The notes under the pieces: generated by a model
Told to the model about the DNA's origin: nothing
Databases searched by the model: none
Seen by the model: only the letters and a program-made list of their open reading frames with translations
In this document: positions 16,997 to 25,060 of the stretch, in pieces
Position numbering within the stretch: position 1 is the stretch's first letter
Layout: each line of letters starts with the position of its first letter
DNA from: Pedobacter sp. BMA
GTDB lineage: Bacteria; Bacteroidota; Bacteroidia; Sphingobacteriales; Sphingobacteriaceae
DNA length: 64,000 nucleotides
Direction: 5' to 3'
Assembly: GCF_001027745.1 (NCBI RefSeq)
Contig: NZ_LECU01000005.1
Coordinates: 434,001 to 498,000, forward strand
Program-made: the position numbers and the translations under genes

Positions 16997-18490
16997 TTAT
17001 TTCTGATCTTGAAGGTCCTCAAATGCCCGGGCAAGTATATCTACTGACTGAGCAAGCTCCAGTGCATTCATACTTCCAAAGCCCAGCCTGGTGGCCGTAA
17101 TATTTCTGGATTGATATAAAATAGTTTTAGGCAAAAATAATCCCTGCTCGGCACATTTGTTTCGCAACTTAATCAGATTGACTCCATCAATCCACTGCAG
17201 CCAGAGCGCCAGGCCCCGTGATGGCACTGTAAAATCGATATATTTACCGAGCTTACCATTCAGTAGCGCAGCTAAATGATCCCTCCGTATTTTGTATAAA
17301 CGCTTATTTTTTTTCAAAAGCCGGTAAACGTCCCCTTCCTTAATCCAATCGATTAATGCGAGCATTTTAATGGCGTCTAACTGAGGTTCCAGTATGCGCT
17401 GGTGTTTTTCAAGTTCAGAAATAAAGGTAGCTGGTCCGGACACAAAGCCACAGCCAAAACCAGCGGGTAGCGACCTGTCGAATGACCCAATATAAACCAC
17501 CCGCGCTGCAGCATCCATAGTTGCCAAAGGCAGGATGGGATTGTTATCAAAATGAAAATCAAAGTCATAATCATCTTCCACAATCACAAAGCCATACAGG
17601 CTGGAAAGCTCCAGTATTTCGATTCGCCTTTTTGCACTCAGCGATACCGTAGTTGGATAATGATAAACTGAGTTCAGGTAAACGACCCGTACCTTTTGAT
17701 CTTCACAAATTTTTCGAAGATATGTAGTATCAATCCCCTCTTCATCAACAGGTATAGAAATAATGTCTGCTCCGCTGTCCGTTATGGTCATATTTGCCGA
17801 ATAGTAGCCAGGCGAAGCCACCACCACAAGATCTCCGGGAACAATCAGCAGTTTCATCACCAGAAAAAGACTGGTTGCATGATTGCTTGTATGGATTAAC
17901 TGTAGGGCAGAAATTCTTAATCCACGCGTAAGATTCAGGTAATTTGATACTTGCTTTTTAAGTGCCAGCTGAACTTCAGTTTCAACATAGCCCAGCTGCA
18001 ATTTTCTGTTGTGGCTTTTAAGCTTCGAAACATAAAGCCTTGCAACAGCACCATGATCGATCAGGCGCTGGTCGGGCCACCCATCATTAAACTGAAGAGG
18101 TAAATCACTGTTTTCGATGGGGCTCTCCAGGATGGATGAGTGTCTGAAAGTAAAACCGGTTTGAGGTGTATTCGCATTCCCGGCCGTTCCTGAATATGCT
18201 GGTTTAGGTAGCGCTTGTTTCTGATTCGATAAAATGAATGTCCCTTTATTGGGCAGAATTTCAATAAATCCCTGCGATTCTAAATCTCCGAAGGCTTTGA
18301 TCAGCGTATTCCGGTTAACGGCTAATAACTTGCAAAGCACCCTGGTTCCCGGCAGTTTCGTGCCCTTGGGCAATTGTCCCAGCTGGATGGCTTTAATGAA
18401 ACCAAAAACGATTTGTAAATAAATCGCAGTAGGGTCATCGGCGTTGAGCTGAACGAAACTTTTGAAGGGTATTTGAACCGGACTATCCAT
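16997..18490 (-). CDS. MocR-type GntR regulator with aminotransferase-like domain lacking the PLP lysine
   Basis: MocR proteins fuse a GntR winged helix to a fold-type I aminotransferase domain that binds PLP. The DNA-binding part covers about residues 8-85 (LPGTRVLCKLLAVNRNTLI) and the aminotransferase-like part about 115-490. Family marks are SPGYY (227-231), YHYPTT and IVEDDYDFDF (303-312). The usual G(T/S)FSK motif reads GSFDRS, so the Schiff-base Lys is Arg339 (AGG codon at 17474-17476), and the Arg of the following LRLGY motif is Gly346. Covalent PLP binding is therefore not expected. It is divergent from a TonB receptor (64 bp between starts), its likely target. Confidence 0.88.
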   Translation of the reverse strand: MDSPVQIPFKSFVQLNADDPTAIYLQIVFGFIKAIQLGQLPKGTKLPGTRVLCKLLAVNRNTLIKAFGDLESQGFIEILPNKGTFILSNQKQALPKPAYSGTAGNANTPQTGFTFRHSSILESPIENSDLPLQFNDGWPDQRLIDHGAVARLYVSKLKSHNRKLQLGYVETEVQLALKKQVSNYLNLTRGLRISALQLIHTSNHATSLFLVMKLLIVPGDLVVVASPGYYSANMTITDSGADIISIPVDEEGIDTTYLRKICEDQKVRVVYLNSVYHYPTTVSLSAKRRIEILELSSLYGFVIVEDDYDFDFHFDNNPILPLATMDAAARVVYIGSFDRSLPAGFGCGFVSGPATFISELEKHQRILEPQLDAIKMLALIDWIKEGDVYRLLKKNKRLYKIRRDHLAALLNGKLGKYIDFTVPSRGLALWLQWIDGVNLIKLRNKCAEQGLFLPKTILYQSRNITATRLGFGSMNALELAQSVDILARAFEDLQDQK

Positions 18491-18530
18491 TTTATTAAAA
18501 CTGGTATACTTTAGTGGTACGGCAAGATAG

Positions 18531-18538
18531 TACTTTTG
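18531..18538 (+). promoter_or_regulatory. -7 promoter element before the TonB receptor
   Basis: TACTTTTG matches TAnnTTTG and ends 15 nt before the ATG at 18554. It lies in the 64-bp divergent region shared with the MocR gene, next to two imperfect copies of TGGTAyac/TGGTACgg (18502 and 18515) that could be regulator half-sites. Confidence 0.5.
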
Positions 18539-18553
18539 AAAAAAAATAACGAA

Positions 18554-20419
18554 ATGAAAAAAATTTACCTGACCATAATATTAAGTTGGGCCATCAGCGT
18601 TTATGCACAGCAAAAGCGCGACACTGTAATCAATATGAACGATGTAGTGATTAATGAGAATGGGTTTAAAACCCCCGTTTCCAAGCAAAACAGAAATGTT
18701 TATATCATCGACCAGGCCATGATTGCAAAATTACCAGCCCGTACATTACAAGAGCTTTTACAATATGCAAACGGGATCGATTTAAGACAACGCGGCCCCT
18801 TCGGCGGGCAGGCCGACATCAGTGTGGATGGTGGAAGTTTTGAGCAAACCGTTGTGTTGCTTAATGGCACCAAAATTATCGATTCGCAAACCGCACACAA
18901 TATGCTCAATTTGCCTATCCCCGTTGAGGCTATCGAACGAATCGAAGTAGTGAGAGGCCCGGCAGCAAGAATCTATGGTATTAACAGCCTCACAGGAGCC
19001 ATCAACATCATCACTAAAAAGCCGGTTAAATCAGGAGTCCTGGTTGATACGCATGCCGGAACCAACTTCGAAAAAGATACAGAAGGAACAGGCAAAACCT
19101 TTTACAATGCCGGAATACAGCTTGGGGCGGTACTCAGCAAAAAGCAGCATCAACACTCTTTTTACGGGTCGCAGGATAAAAGCAACGGCTACCGTTTCAA
19201 TACGCAATTCGACAATACCCGGTTATTTTATCAGGGAAATTTTCAGATAGATAGCCTGAATGAAATCAATGCATCATTTGGCTACACAAAAAATGAATTC
19301 GGAGCAAATGCTTTTTACGCGGCACCAAGCGATAAAAATGCCATTGAAACCGTACAAACTACTTTGGCAGCAATACAATCTTCACACCTCTTGTCTGCAC
19401 GGTGGTCACTAAATTCACGTTTAAGTTATCGTTACAACTTCGACGATTATCGCTATTTTGGAAAAATAAATCCTGATGCAGGCGTGAGCAAACATAGCAC
19501 CAATACCTTTGCGGCCGAAGTATCCAGTGCATACAAAACCAATACCGGTGAACTGGCCTTTGGAACAGAATTCAGGAATGAAGATATTAATTCCTCAAAC
19601 ATTGGTAAACACCGCCGAGAGAACCTGGGTTTTTACGCACAGTATAAAACCAATCTGCTGCAAAAACTAAATGTAAATGCAGGTACTTATATCAATTACA
19701 ATTCTTCTTACAAATGGCAGGTATATCCGGGACTGGACGCCAGCTATGAATTAAGCAATATTTTGAAAATTGTGGGCGCCATCGGAACCAGTCAGCGGCT
19801 ACCGTCCTTTACCGACCTTTATTTAAGCCAGCGCCCCGGAAATATCGGAAACCCCGATGTGAGGCCAGAAAACGCTTTTCAAAGTGAAATAGGATTCAAA
19901 ATCCTGGAGCAAAAACTCACCATCAATTCCAACTTCTTTTACAGAAGAATAGATCACTTTATCGACTGGATTCGCAGTACCACCAGCGAACCATGGCAAG
20001 CGAACAATGTGGGCCTTATGGTTACAAAAGGCATAAACATCCGGACCAATTATGCCGAAGAAATCGGCGGCAGTTCGAGACTTAATATCGGATTGGCCTA
20101 CTCCTACCTGGAATCGGAGTTTAAAGATATGCAGGCCGGTCAGGCCTATAAATATCAGCTGTCATCTTTAAAACGCCAGCTTACCAATACGGTTGATTTT
20201 AAACACAAAGGCTCATCGGTTTTATTTGCCACCAGATTAAACCAGCGACTGTCGGGTGCATCCTACTGGATCAACGACTTCAGAATTAGTCAGGCAATAG
20301 ATAAGTTTACCGTTTACGTAGATGCACAAAACATTTTCAACACCCAGTATTTCGAAATTGGAACTATACCCCTGCCATCGCGCTGGTGGAGTTTGGGTGT
20401 TAAGTTTAGTACTTTATAA
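18554..20419 (+). CDS. TonB-dependent receptor, BtuB-like (no SusC-type domains)
   Basis: Outer-membrane importer of about 621 residues. After a short signal peptide (to VYAQ) the protein enters the plug (about 30-145, with LPARTLQELLQYANGIDLRQ and GPAARIYGINSLTGAINIITKKP) and then a 22-strand barrel ending in WSLGVKFSTL. It lacks the STN and CNA-type domains of the other receptors here, and is of the size of vitamin B12 or siderophore receptors. The frame opens at a TTG (18536), but ATG 18554 fits the promoter and signal peptide. The divergent MocR regulator suggests control by an amino-acid- or vitamin-like signal. Ligand unknown. Confidence 0.9.
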   Translation: MKKIYLTIILSWAISVYAQQKRDTVINMNDVVINENGFKTPVSKQNRNVYIIDQAMIAKLPARTLQELLQYANGIDLRQRGPFGGQADISVDGGSFEQTVVLLNGTKIIDSQTAHNMLNLPIPVEAIERIEVVRGPAARIYGINSLTGAINIITKKPVKSGVLVDTHAGTNFEKDTEGTGKTFYNAGIQLGAVLSKKQHQHSFYGSQDKSNGYRFNTQFDNTRLFYQGNFQIDSLNEINASFGYTKNEFGANAFYAAPSDKNAIETVQTTLAAIQSSHLLSARWSLNSRLSYRYNFDDYRYFGKINPDAGVSKHSTNTFAAEVSSAYKTNTGELAFGTEFRNEDINSSNIGKHRRENLGFYAQYKTNLLQKLNVNAGTYINYNSSYKWQVYPGLDASYELSNILKIVGAIGTSQRLPSFTDLYLSQRPGNIGNPDVRPENAFQSEIGFKILEQKLTINSNFFYRRIDHFIDWIRSTTSEPWQANNVGLMVTKGINIRTNYAEEIGGSSRLNIGLAYSYLESEFKDMQAGQAYKYQLSSLKRQLTNTVDFKHKGSSVLFATRLNQRLSGASYWINDFRISQAIDKFTVYVDAQNIFNTQYFEIGTIPLPSRWWSLGVKFSTL

Positions 20420-20515
20420 TTTAAGCCTTGCTTACATGCCCATTGTGATGAAGTAAAGTCATTAGTTGATGCAAAAACAACATTTTTACGCATCAGGAAT
20501 AGAAGTATCTTTGGA

Positions 20516-20547
20516 GCTGGATGTAATTATTACATCCGGCTTTTTTT
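20516..20547 (+). terminator. Intrinsic terminator after the TonB receptor gene
   Basis: GCTGGATGTAA pairs with TTACATCCGGC (one G-U pair), followed by seven T. It separates the receptor from the acetyltransferase gene 20 bp downstream. Confidence 0.8.
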
Positions 20548-20566
20548 AATACAAAATTAACCCTAA

Positions 20567-21022
20567 ATGAGTTACCAGAATATTTTCAAGGCTTTCGAAG
20601 CACTGAGCGTAAATGAACTTTATCAGATTTTACGTTTAAGAAATGAGGTATTTGTAGTAGAACAAAACTGCAACTATCAGGATGCAGATGGTAAGGATCA
20701 GCATTGCCACCATTTGATGATGTTTAAAGATGAGATGCTGGTAGCATACGCACGTCTTGTTCCTGCTGGCTTGTCTTTCGATGAAGTATCAATCGGCCGG
20801 GTAATTACCCACTCATCCGTAAGAGGAACTGGCGCAGGAAAACTGCTGATGCAGGCTGCCATTGATAAAAGTCGGGAAATTTATGGTGATGCAGCCATCA
20901 GAATAGGCGCTCAAACCTATGCAAAGGAGTTTTACGCCCGCCTGGGCTTTGAAGAAACCGATATTGAGTTTATGGAAGATGGCATCCCTCATCTTGAAAT
21001 GGTGTTCAGGCCTGCGCACTAA
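20567..21022 (+). CDS. GNAT family N-acetyltransferase (ElaA-like)
   Basis: Acetyl-CoA-dependent N-acetyltransferase of 151 residues, the size of ElaA proteins. The FEALSVNELYQILRLRNEVFVVEQNCNY beginning is diagnostic of ElaA, and the acetyl-CoA loop is VRGTGAGKLLMQ (about 85-96). The YAKEFYARLGFEE segment near the C-terminus is the GNAT motif B. It has no obvious operon partner; a terminator separates it from the receptor upstream. The acceptor substrate is unknown for this family. Confidence 0.92.
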   Translation: MSYQNIFKAFEALSVNELYQILRLRNEVFVVEQNCNYQDADGKDQHCHHLMMFKDEMLVAYARLVPAGLSFDEVSIGRVITHSSVRGTGAGKLLMQAAIDKSREIYGDAAIRIGAQTYAKEFYARLGFEETDIEFMEDGIPHLEMVFRPAH

Positions 21023-21130
21023 TTTTACGCCACCAACATACCTGGTTATTAAATTTTAACATTTCCATACAGGTAGAGCCTGTTCAGGGGGTATATTTTT
21101 CTGCCATCCTTTAGCCCTGCGTCACTGTTC

Positions 21131-21183
21131 GGTCGGGCTTTAGTCGGGGATTGGTCGGGCTTGTGACAATTGTACCCGACCAA
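21131..21183. repeat. GGTCGGGCTT direct/inverted repeat cluster
   Basis: GGTCGGGCTT occurs at 21131-21140 and again 22 bp later (21153-21162), with a related AGTCGGGGA between. TTGGTCGGG (21151-21159) then pairs with CCCGACCAA (21175-21183) as a perfect 9-bp stem. The GC-rich repeat contrasts with its AT-rich surroundings and looks like a dispersed intergenic (REP-like) element. The rest of 21023-21292 shows no gene. Confidence 0.5.
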
Positions 21184-21292
21184 AGTGTGACCAAATCCGG
21201 AGCCAGCCCTGTACCGACATTGAGCAACTGATCAGGAATACCTAGCCTCTTTGAGGCATCGATAGTTTCCAGTATGGTGAGAAAAAGCAAAA

Positions 21293-21333
21293 CCAGGGAT
21301 ATTGCGTCAACATGCTGACCGCAATAACCCTGG
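21293..21333 (-). terminator. Intrinsic terminator after the lacI-type gene
   Basis: CCAGGGATATTGCG... pairs with ...CGCAATAACCCTGG (one mismatch and one bulge, about 17 bp in all). On the minus strand it is followed by TTTTGCTTTTTC. It lies 28 nt beyond the stop codon at 21361. Confidence 0.8.
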
Positions 21334-21360
21334 CTTCGTTCTTAAAATCTTAAATATGAA

Positions 21361-22389
21361 TTATTTATTCTGAAGTGCTGCTGTAGACTGTCTGATGTTA
21401 AGTTTTGTACCTAGTTTAACCATTTGAGGTTCAGGCTTCCTGTCGGTAGACTGAATATTCATTTTTTTAATGAGCAGCTTAATAATATATTCAGCAATAT
21501 CCTGAATAGGCTGTTCAACGGCAGTTATAGATGGACTTACGTACTCCAGTAACTCAAAATCATCAAATGAAAGGATAGCTTTATTATTCAACGGGTTTCC
21601 CTCTTCATTTTTCGATAACTTCAATCCATCCATGGTGAGGTAGTTAGCCGCGAAAAGTAATGCCTTTAAATCGGGATTTTCTGAAATAAAGTTTTTGATC
21701 TGTTGTTGTGAAGATGCTGAGTTTTCATATTTCACCTTCAATACCCTGGGCTCATGGAAAGGCGCAATCATTTCTTCATAACCTGCCAATCGATCGAGCA
21801 TCTGGCGCTGATCGGTATCGATGGTAATAAAGCCAATTTTATCAAATTTATTGTCCAGCAAGTGCCTGGTCGCATTTTGAGTTGAGCTGAAATTATCCGT
21901 AAGCACATAGTCTACATTTAATTCAGGCAGATAGCGGTCAAAGAGTACCACAGGAGCTCCGGAATTGATCAGGTTGATCACTTCTGTCTCTATGCCCTCA
22001 GCCAGCGCAATAATATAACCATCCACATGCCTGTCCTGAAATATTTTAAGAATTTCTGCTGCCCGGTTCTGGTCGTTTCCTGTACTGCTAAAAATAATTT
22101 TATAGCCGCTGGCCGAAGCTTTCTCATCTATAAATTTGGCAATTTCCGAAAAGAAAGGTTTCGAGATATCATCTACCAGGAAGCCTATAATTTTTGATTT
22201 GCCGGTACGTAAACTTCTGGCTAATGAACTGGGCTGATAGCCAAGTTCAGCAACAACTTTCTTGATTTTTTCTGTCAAAGCCTTGCTGATGTTTTTCTCC
22301 GCTGCCTTTCCGTTCACCACAAAGGAAACTGTTGTTACTGAAGCGCCTACCTTTTCAGCAATGTCTTTGATTGATATTCTTTTACTCAT
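21361..22389 (-). CDS. LacI family transcriptional regulator
   Basis: Sugar-type repressor of 342 residues. The N-terminal helix-turn-helix (ISIKDIAEKVGASVTTVSFVVNG, about 4-26) and hinge helix (SSLARSLRTGKS, about 48-60) are followed by a periplasmic-binding-protein-like effector domain (IIGFLVDDISKPFFSEIAKFI onward). The frame opens at 22413, but Met9 (22389, MSKRISIKD) is the standard family start. The nearest genes are not sugar catabolic, so the target is unclear. A perfect 15-bp palindrome 79 bp upstream of the start is a candidate autoregulatory operator. Confidence 0.93.
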   Translation of the reverse strand: MSKRISIKDIAEKVGASVTTVSFVVNGKAAEKNISKALTEKIKKVVAELGYQPSSLARSLRTGKSKIIGFLVDDISKPFFSEIAKFIDEKASASGYKIIFSSTGNDQNRAAEILKIFQDRHVDGYIIALAEGIETEVINLINSGAPVVLFDRYLPELNVDYVLTDNFSSTQNATRHLLDNKFDKIGFITIDTDQRQMLDRLAGYEEMIAPFHEPRVLKVKYENSASSQQQIKNFISENPDLKALLFAANYLTMDGLKLSKNEEGNPLNNKAILSFDDFELLEYVSPSITAVEQPIQDIAEYIIKLLIKKMNIQSTDRKPEPQMVKLGTKLNIRQSTAALQNK

Positions 22390-22467
22390 TAAACTCGTTA
22401 AACTAATCTTCATTCCGTTTTAACCACGACACTGTACGATAGCGAAAGCCTGGGGCCGTGTGTTAAA

Positions 22468-22482
22468 TAGCGAATATCGCTA
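22468..22482. promoter_or_regulatory. Palindromic operator candidate upstream of the LacI-type gene
   Basis: TAGCGAATATCGCTA is a perfect inverted repeat (6 bp arms, 3 bp centre). Its position between 22389 and the next gene and its symmetry suit a LacI-family operator. A half-similar AGCGAAAG lies at 22441. The remaining sequence to 22732 is AT-rich and shows no gene. Confidence 0.45.
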
Positions 22483-22732
22483 AAATAAGTATTCTTGGCG
22501 CACATGCAGAATAAAAAGGAAAAAACCTGACCAATAATTAGTTCAGTCTTGTAAAACTGTCACTTTTTTCAGGAATTTACTGACATATTTTCGCCTCATA
22601 TTGCAGCCTTACCAAGGATACATTCCTGACTTTTTTAGTCAAAATGTCAAACTAATATAATATTAGTGTTTCATACTGTTTTTATTAAAAAATGGACAAG
22701 TTTTTGATTTAGGGTATTTAACTACACTTATT

Positions 22733-22909
22733 ATGAAAATAAAAAAATTACTCCCATATCTTTTCGCATCTGCAATATCAGCAGTTGCTCTTTTTTCTTC
22801 CTTTAAACTAGCTGACCCTGAATTAGGTATTTCCACTGCTGTTTTTGTTTGGCTTGCCTGCATATGGAAACTTAGCGGGGATGAGAAAGACGAGCAATGT
22901 TTATCATGA
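22733..22909 (+). CDS. Small hydrophobic protein, 58 residues
   Basis: An ATG at 22733 opens a 58-residue frame ending TGA at 22909. The protein starts with a basic MKIKK segment, then a hydrophobic helix (about 6-26), a short ADPELG stretch, a second hydrophobic segment (about 32-45, ISTAVFVWLACIW) and a charged tail GDEKDEQ. This reads as a small membrane protein or an exported peptide with a cleaved signal (after FKLA). I recognise no family. It is kept because of its coherent composition and position before another small membrane gene; it could be a chance ORF. Confidence 0.45.
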   Translation: MKIKKLLPYLFASAISAVALFSSFKLADPELGISTAVFVWLACIWKLSGDEKDEQCLS

Positions 22910-23088
22910 TCAATGTGATTGACTAGCTTGTTTACCTCAATTCTTCTTCTTAAGCCGCATCAAGGGCTTTAATTTGTATGGATAGCACAACCAGTTGCTC
23001 TCTGCCTGCAAACTCCATTTCCGCTTTAAAAACATATTTTCTAAACATTTTAGGGCATGTTCTGTTAGAACTAGAAAAGAAAGCAATT

Positions 23089-23238
23089 ATGGGAAATTTA
23101 CTTTATATCATCGCAGTAGTATTGGTTATCATCTGGTTAATTAGTTTCCTTGGCGGATACTATACCGGAGGAATTATTCACTCTTTATTGGTTATTGCTG
23201 TTATCGCAGTGGTTTGGCGTTTACTAGTAGGAAGATAG
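23089..23238 (+). CDS. Lmo0937-like small membrane protein (DUF5670)
   Basis: Protein of 49 residues: MGNLLYIIAVVLVIIWLIS, a GGYYTGG turn and a second hydrophobic segment ending VVWRLLVGR. This two-helix layout is that of the lmo0937 family of tiny membrane proteins, often stress-induced in Bacteroidota. The frame continues upstream to 22978, but the ATG at 23089 gives the family's normal N-terminus. It is followed by a strong terminator at 23309, so it is probably its own unit. Confidence 0.85.
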   Translation: MGNLLYIIAVVLVIIWLISFLGGYYTGGIIHSLLVIAVIAVVWRLLVGR

Positions 23239-23308
23239 TTCTGAAACAGGCCGAATGAACGGCAACAGCATTCATGCATCCGGAGAGTTATCTTCAGAAA
23301 CATATTTT

Positions 23309-23338
23309 AAAGTGCCCCTGCATGGGGCACTTTTTTTT
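23309..23338 (+). terminator. Intrinsic terminator after the lmo0937-like gene
   Basis: AAAGTGCCCC and GGGGCACTTT form a perfect stem around TGCAT, followed by a run of T. The sequence from 23339 to 23539 shows no gene; a small stem GCAGCA/TGCTGC lies near 23447-23463. Confidence 0.9.
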
Positions 23339-23539
23339 GCATATCTCCGCCGAATAATTGCATCCTCCCTAACAGCTTATCCGTTAAATTCCTTTTGGTC
23401 TTCAAATATCGGGCGTTCGTCGATTAGTGCGGAAGGCTGGTATAATGCAGCATTTATTGCTGCAACGTTTTGCGCTTCATGACGTCTTATCATCAGAACA
23501 ATCAATAAAAACATTATATAAAATTTAAATCAAAAGCAT

Positions 23540-24130
23540 ATGAAAACTCTTTTCAACACATTATTCGCCTCTTCTTTAGCTTTAGTATTATCAACTTCAG
23601 CAGTATTGTCAACCAGCGCAGCTGAAACCATTAAACCGGTTCATGCAACAAAATCGTTAAACTTCAAACGCATTAAAGTGAATGGCAACGTAGAAGTAAC
23701 CATCGTTCAGGGAACACGCACAGGTGTAAGCTATAACGACGACAATAACGGCCGCGTTAAGGTATTGCAGAATGGCGACGCACTGGAAATTGTTTCTACT
23801 GATAATGCTCCGGCGAAAGTAACCGTGTTTGTGAACGACCTCTTCAGAATCCAGGCAGGTGACAATGCAAAGGTAAAAACTGAAGGAATGTTAAACACCA
23901 AATATCTTCAGGTTTTCTTAAGTGGAAATGCAGCTTTGGAGCTGAATTCACGCTCAGAGGGTTTATATACCGTGATTGAAGACAATGCTGATTTGATCTT
24001 AAGCGGATCAACTGGTGAGCACAATCTGGTTATGGGCGCCAGCCAGAAACTAACCATGAATAAATTCACGGCAGCAAAAACAAAAACAAGCTTCAGCGCT
24101 GAAAATGCCGTAGCCGCATTGAGTAAATAA
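23540..24130 (+). CDS. GIN domain protein (DUF2807), exported
   Basis: Exported protein of 196 residues. The signal peptide (1-29, ending TSAAE) is followed by a right-handed beta-helix-like GIN domain (about 38-180, FKRIKVNGNVEVTIVQGTRTGV) with repeated NGxxLEI and GNAxLEL strands. The family is called putative auto-transporter adhesin, but no barrel or transport domain is present here, so it is likely periplasmic or surface associated. No operon partner is seen. The function of DUF2807 proteins is not known. Confidence 0.88.
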   Translation: MKTLFNTLFASSLALVLSTSAVLSTSAAETIKPVHATKSLNFKRIKVNGNVEVTIVQGTRTGVSYNDDNNGRVKVLQNGDALEIVSTDNAPAKVTVFVNDLFRIQAGDNAKVKTEGMLNTKYLQVFLSGNAALELNSRSEGLYTVIEDNADLILSGSTGEHNLVMGASQKLTMNKFTAAKTKTSFSAENAVAALSK

Positions 24131-24150
24131 GCAATAAAAAATACTAGTGC

Positions 24151-24184
24151 AAAAGAAAGGCGATCAATTGATCGCCTTTCTTTT
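24151..24184. terminator. Bidirectional terminator (perfect palindrome)
   Basis: AAAAGAAAGGCGATCAA and its exact complement form a 34-bp palindrome with A and T runs at both ends, between a plus-strand gene ending at 24130 and a minus-strand gene ending at 24216. Confidence 0.9.
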
Positions 24185-24215
24185 GCATGAAGCTTTCTGC
24201 AATACTGTTTAAACA

Positions 24216-24908
24216 CTATAAATTGAATTTTATTCCGGCAGAAATGTCTACATGGCCAAGGCTTTCTGCTTCTCCATCATTAAACGTTAACGTTGTTTCT
24301 GTAGTTCCTGAGGTATACTTCATTTTTTTAATCGTTCCGGTTACGAAGCCTAATTTAGCACCTATATATATGTTTTTTGCCACCTGATAATCATAAGCAA
24401 ATCCAAGGTTACTTCCTAATGTTGCACCGTAAGTACGGTAGTTGCCTGACAGGCTCGCCTCGTCCTCATAGCTGAGATAACCCAATGCAATGTCTCCAAC
24501 AAGAACGTGCTTCCCGTTCCGGCTGATGTGGCGACCACCCAGGCTCGGACCGATAAAACTGATGGTGATGTTATCTTTAAGTGTACCCGAAATGGTTGTC
24601 CCATTGGCAGTTGGAGTAGTGACATTTCCAATCTCGTTAGACGACTTGAAGGCATTGTAACTGACTCCTACCCCCCACTCGGCAAAAAAATAGTGAACAT
24701 CAGCACCGAAATGATATCCGGATTTCAGCCCCCTAATGTATTGTTTTAGCGATGCAGGTACATTATCGGCTACCTTTCCTAACCGGTAGCTGTAACCGCC
24801 GTTAAGGGCGATTCTGAATTTAGATGTAGTTTGGTTTTGCTGGGCATTTGCCTGGTTCGAAAATTGGCATACAACCACTACAAACAAGGCGGATAAAATC
24901 TTCCTCAT
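24216..24908 (-). CDS. Outer membrane beta-barrel protein (porin-like)
   Basis: Exported protein of 230 residues. A signal peptide (1-22, ending ANAQQ) leads to alternating amphipathic strands (FRIALNGGYSYRLG, YHFGADVHYFF, GVGVSYNAF) and a C-terminal strand HVDISAGIKFNL ending in an aromatic-x-hydrophobic residue set, as for small eight-stranded barrels (OmpA/OmpX-like). The role is unknown. A consensus promoter precedes it. It converges on the GIN-domain gene across a shared terminator. Confidence 0.85.
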   Translation of the reverse strand: MRKILSALFVVVVCQFSNQANAQQNQTTSKFRIALNGGYSYRLGKVADNVPASLKQYIRGLKSGYHFGADVHYFFAEWGVGVSYNAFKSSNEIGNVTTPTANGTTISGTLKDNITISFIGPSLGGRHISRNGKHVLVGDIALGYLSYEDEASLSGNYRTYGATLGSNLGFAYDYQVAKNIYIGAKLGFVTGTIKKMKYTSGTTETTLTFNDGEAESLGHVDISAGIKFNL

Positions 24909-24942
24909 GTTTTAGAGCGTTAGTTAAAATTAGTTTTCTTTT

Positions 24943-24973
24943 CAAAGATATCTGAATTCTAATTTTTTACAAA
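24943..24973 (-). promoter_or_regulatory. Consensus Bacteroidota promoter of the beta-barrel gene
   Basis: On the minus strand TTTG, a 19-bp spacer and TATCTTTG match the TTTG-N19-TAnnTTTG consensus exactly. The start codon at 24908 follows after 34 nt. Confidence 0.8.
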
Positions 24974-25010
24974 TAATTTTAGCGATAGCTGAAAAAATCG
25001 ATTAAAAAGC

Positions 25011-25018
25011 TAGTTTTG
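25011..25018 (+). promoter_or_regulatory. -7 promoter element at the DMT transporter gene
   Basis: TAGTTTTG fits TAnnTTTG. It overlaps the first possible TTG codon (25016), which argues that translation begins further downstream, at 25061. Confidence 0.45.
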
Positions 25019-25060
25019 AAAACCAGATTGATCATCCGAAAATCTTTTAAGCGAGCCATC

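Noticed and set aside
21293..21333. Inverted repeat at 21293 as an operator for the LacI-type gene
   Set aside because: Its position beyond the stop codon and the T-rich minus-strand tail fit a terminator.
23255..23482. 75-codon ORF after the lmo0937-like gene
   Set aside because: It runs through the intrinsic terminator at 23309-23338 and has no coding-like composition.
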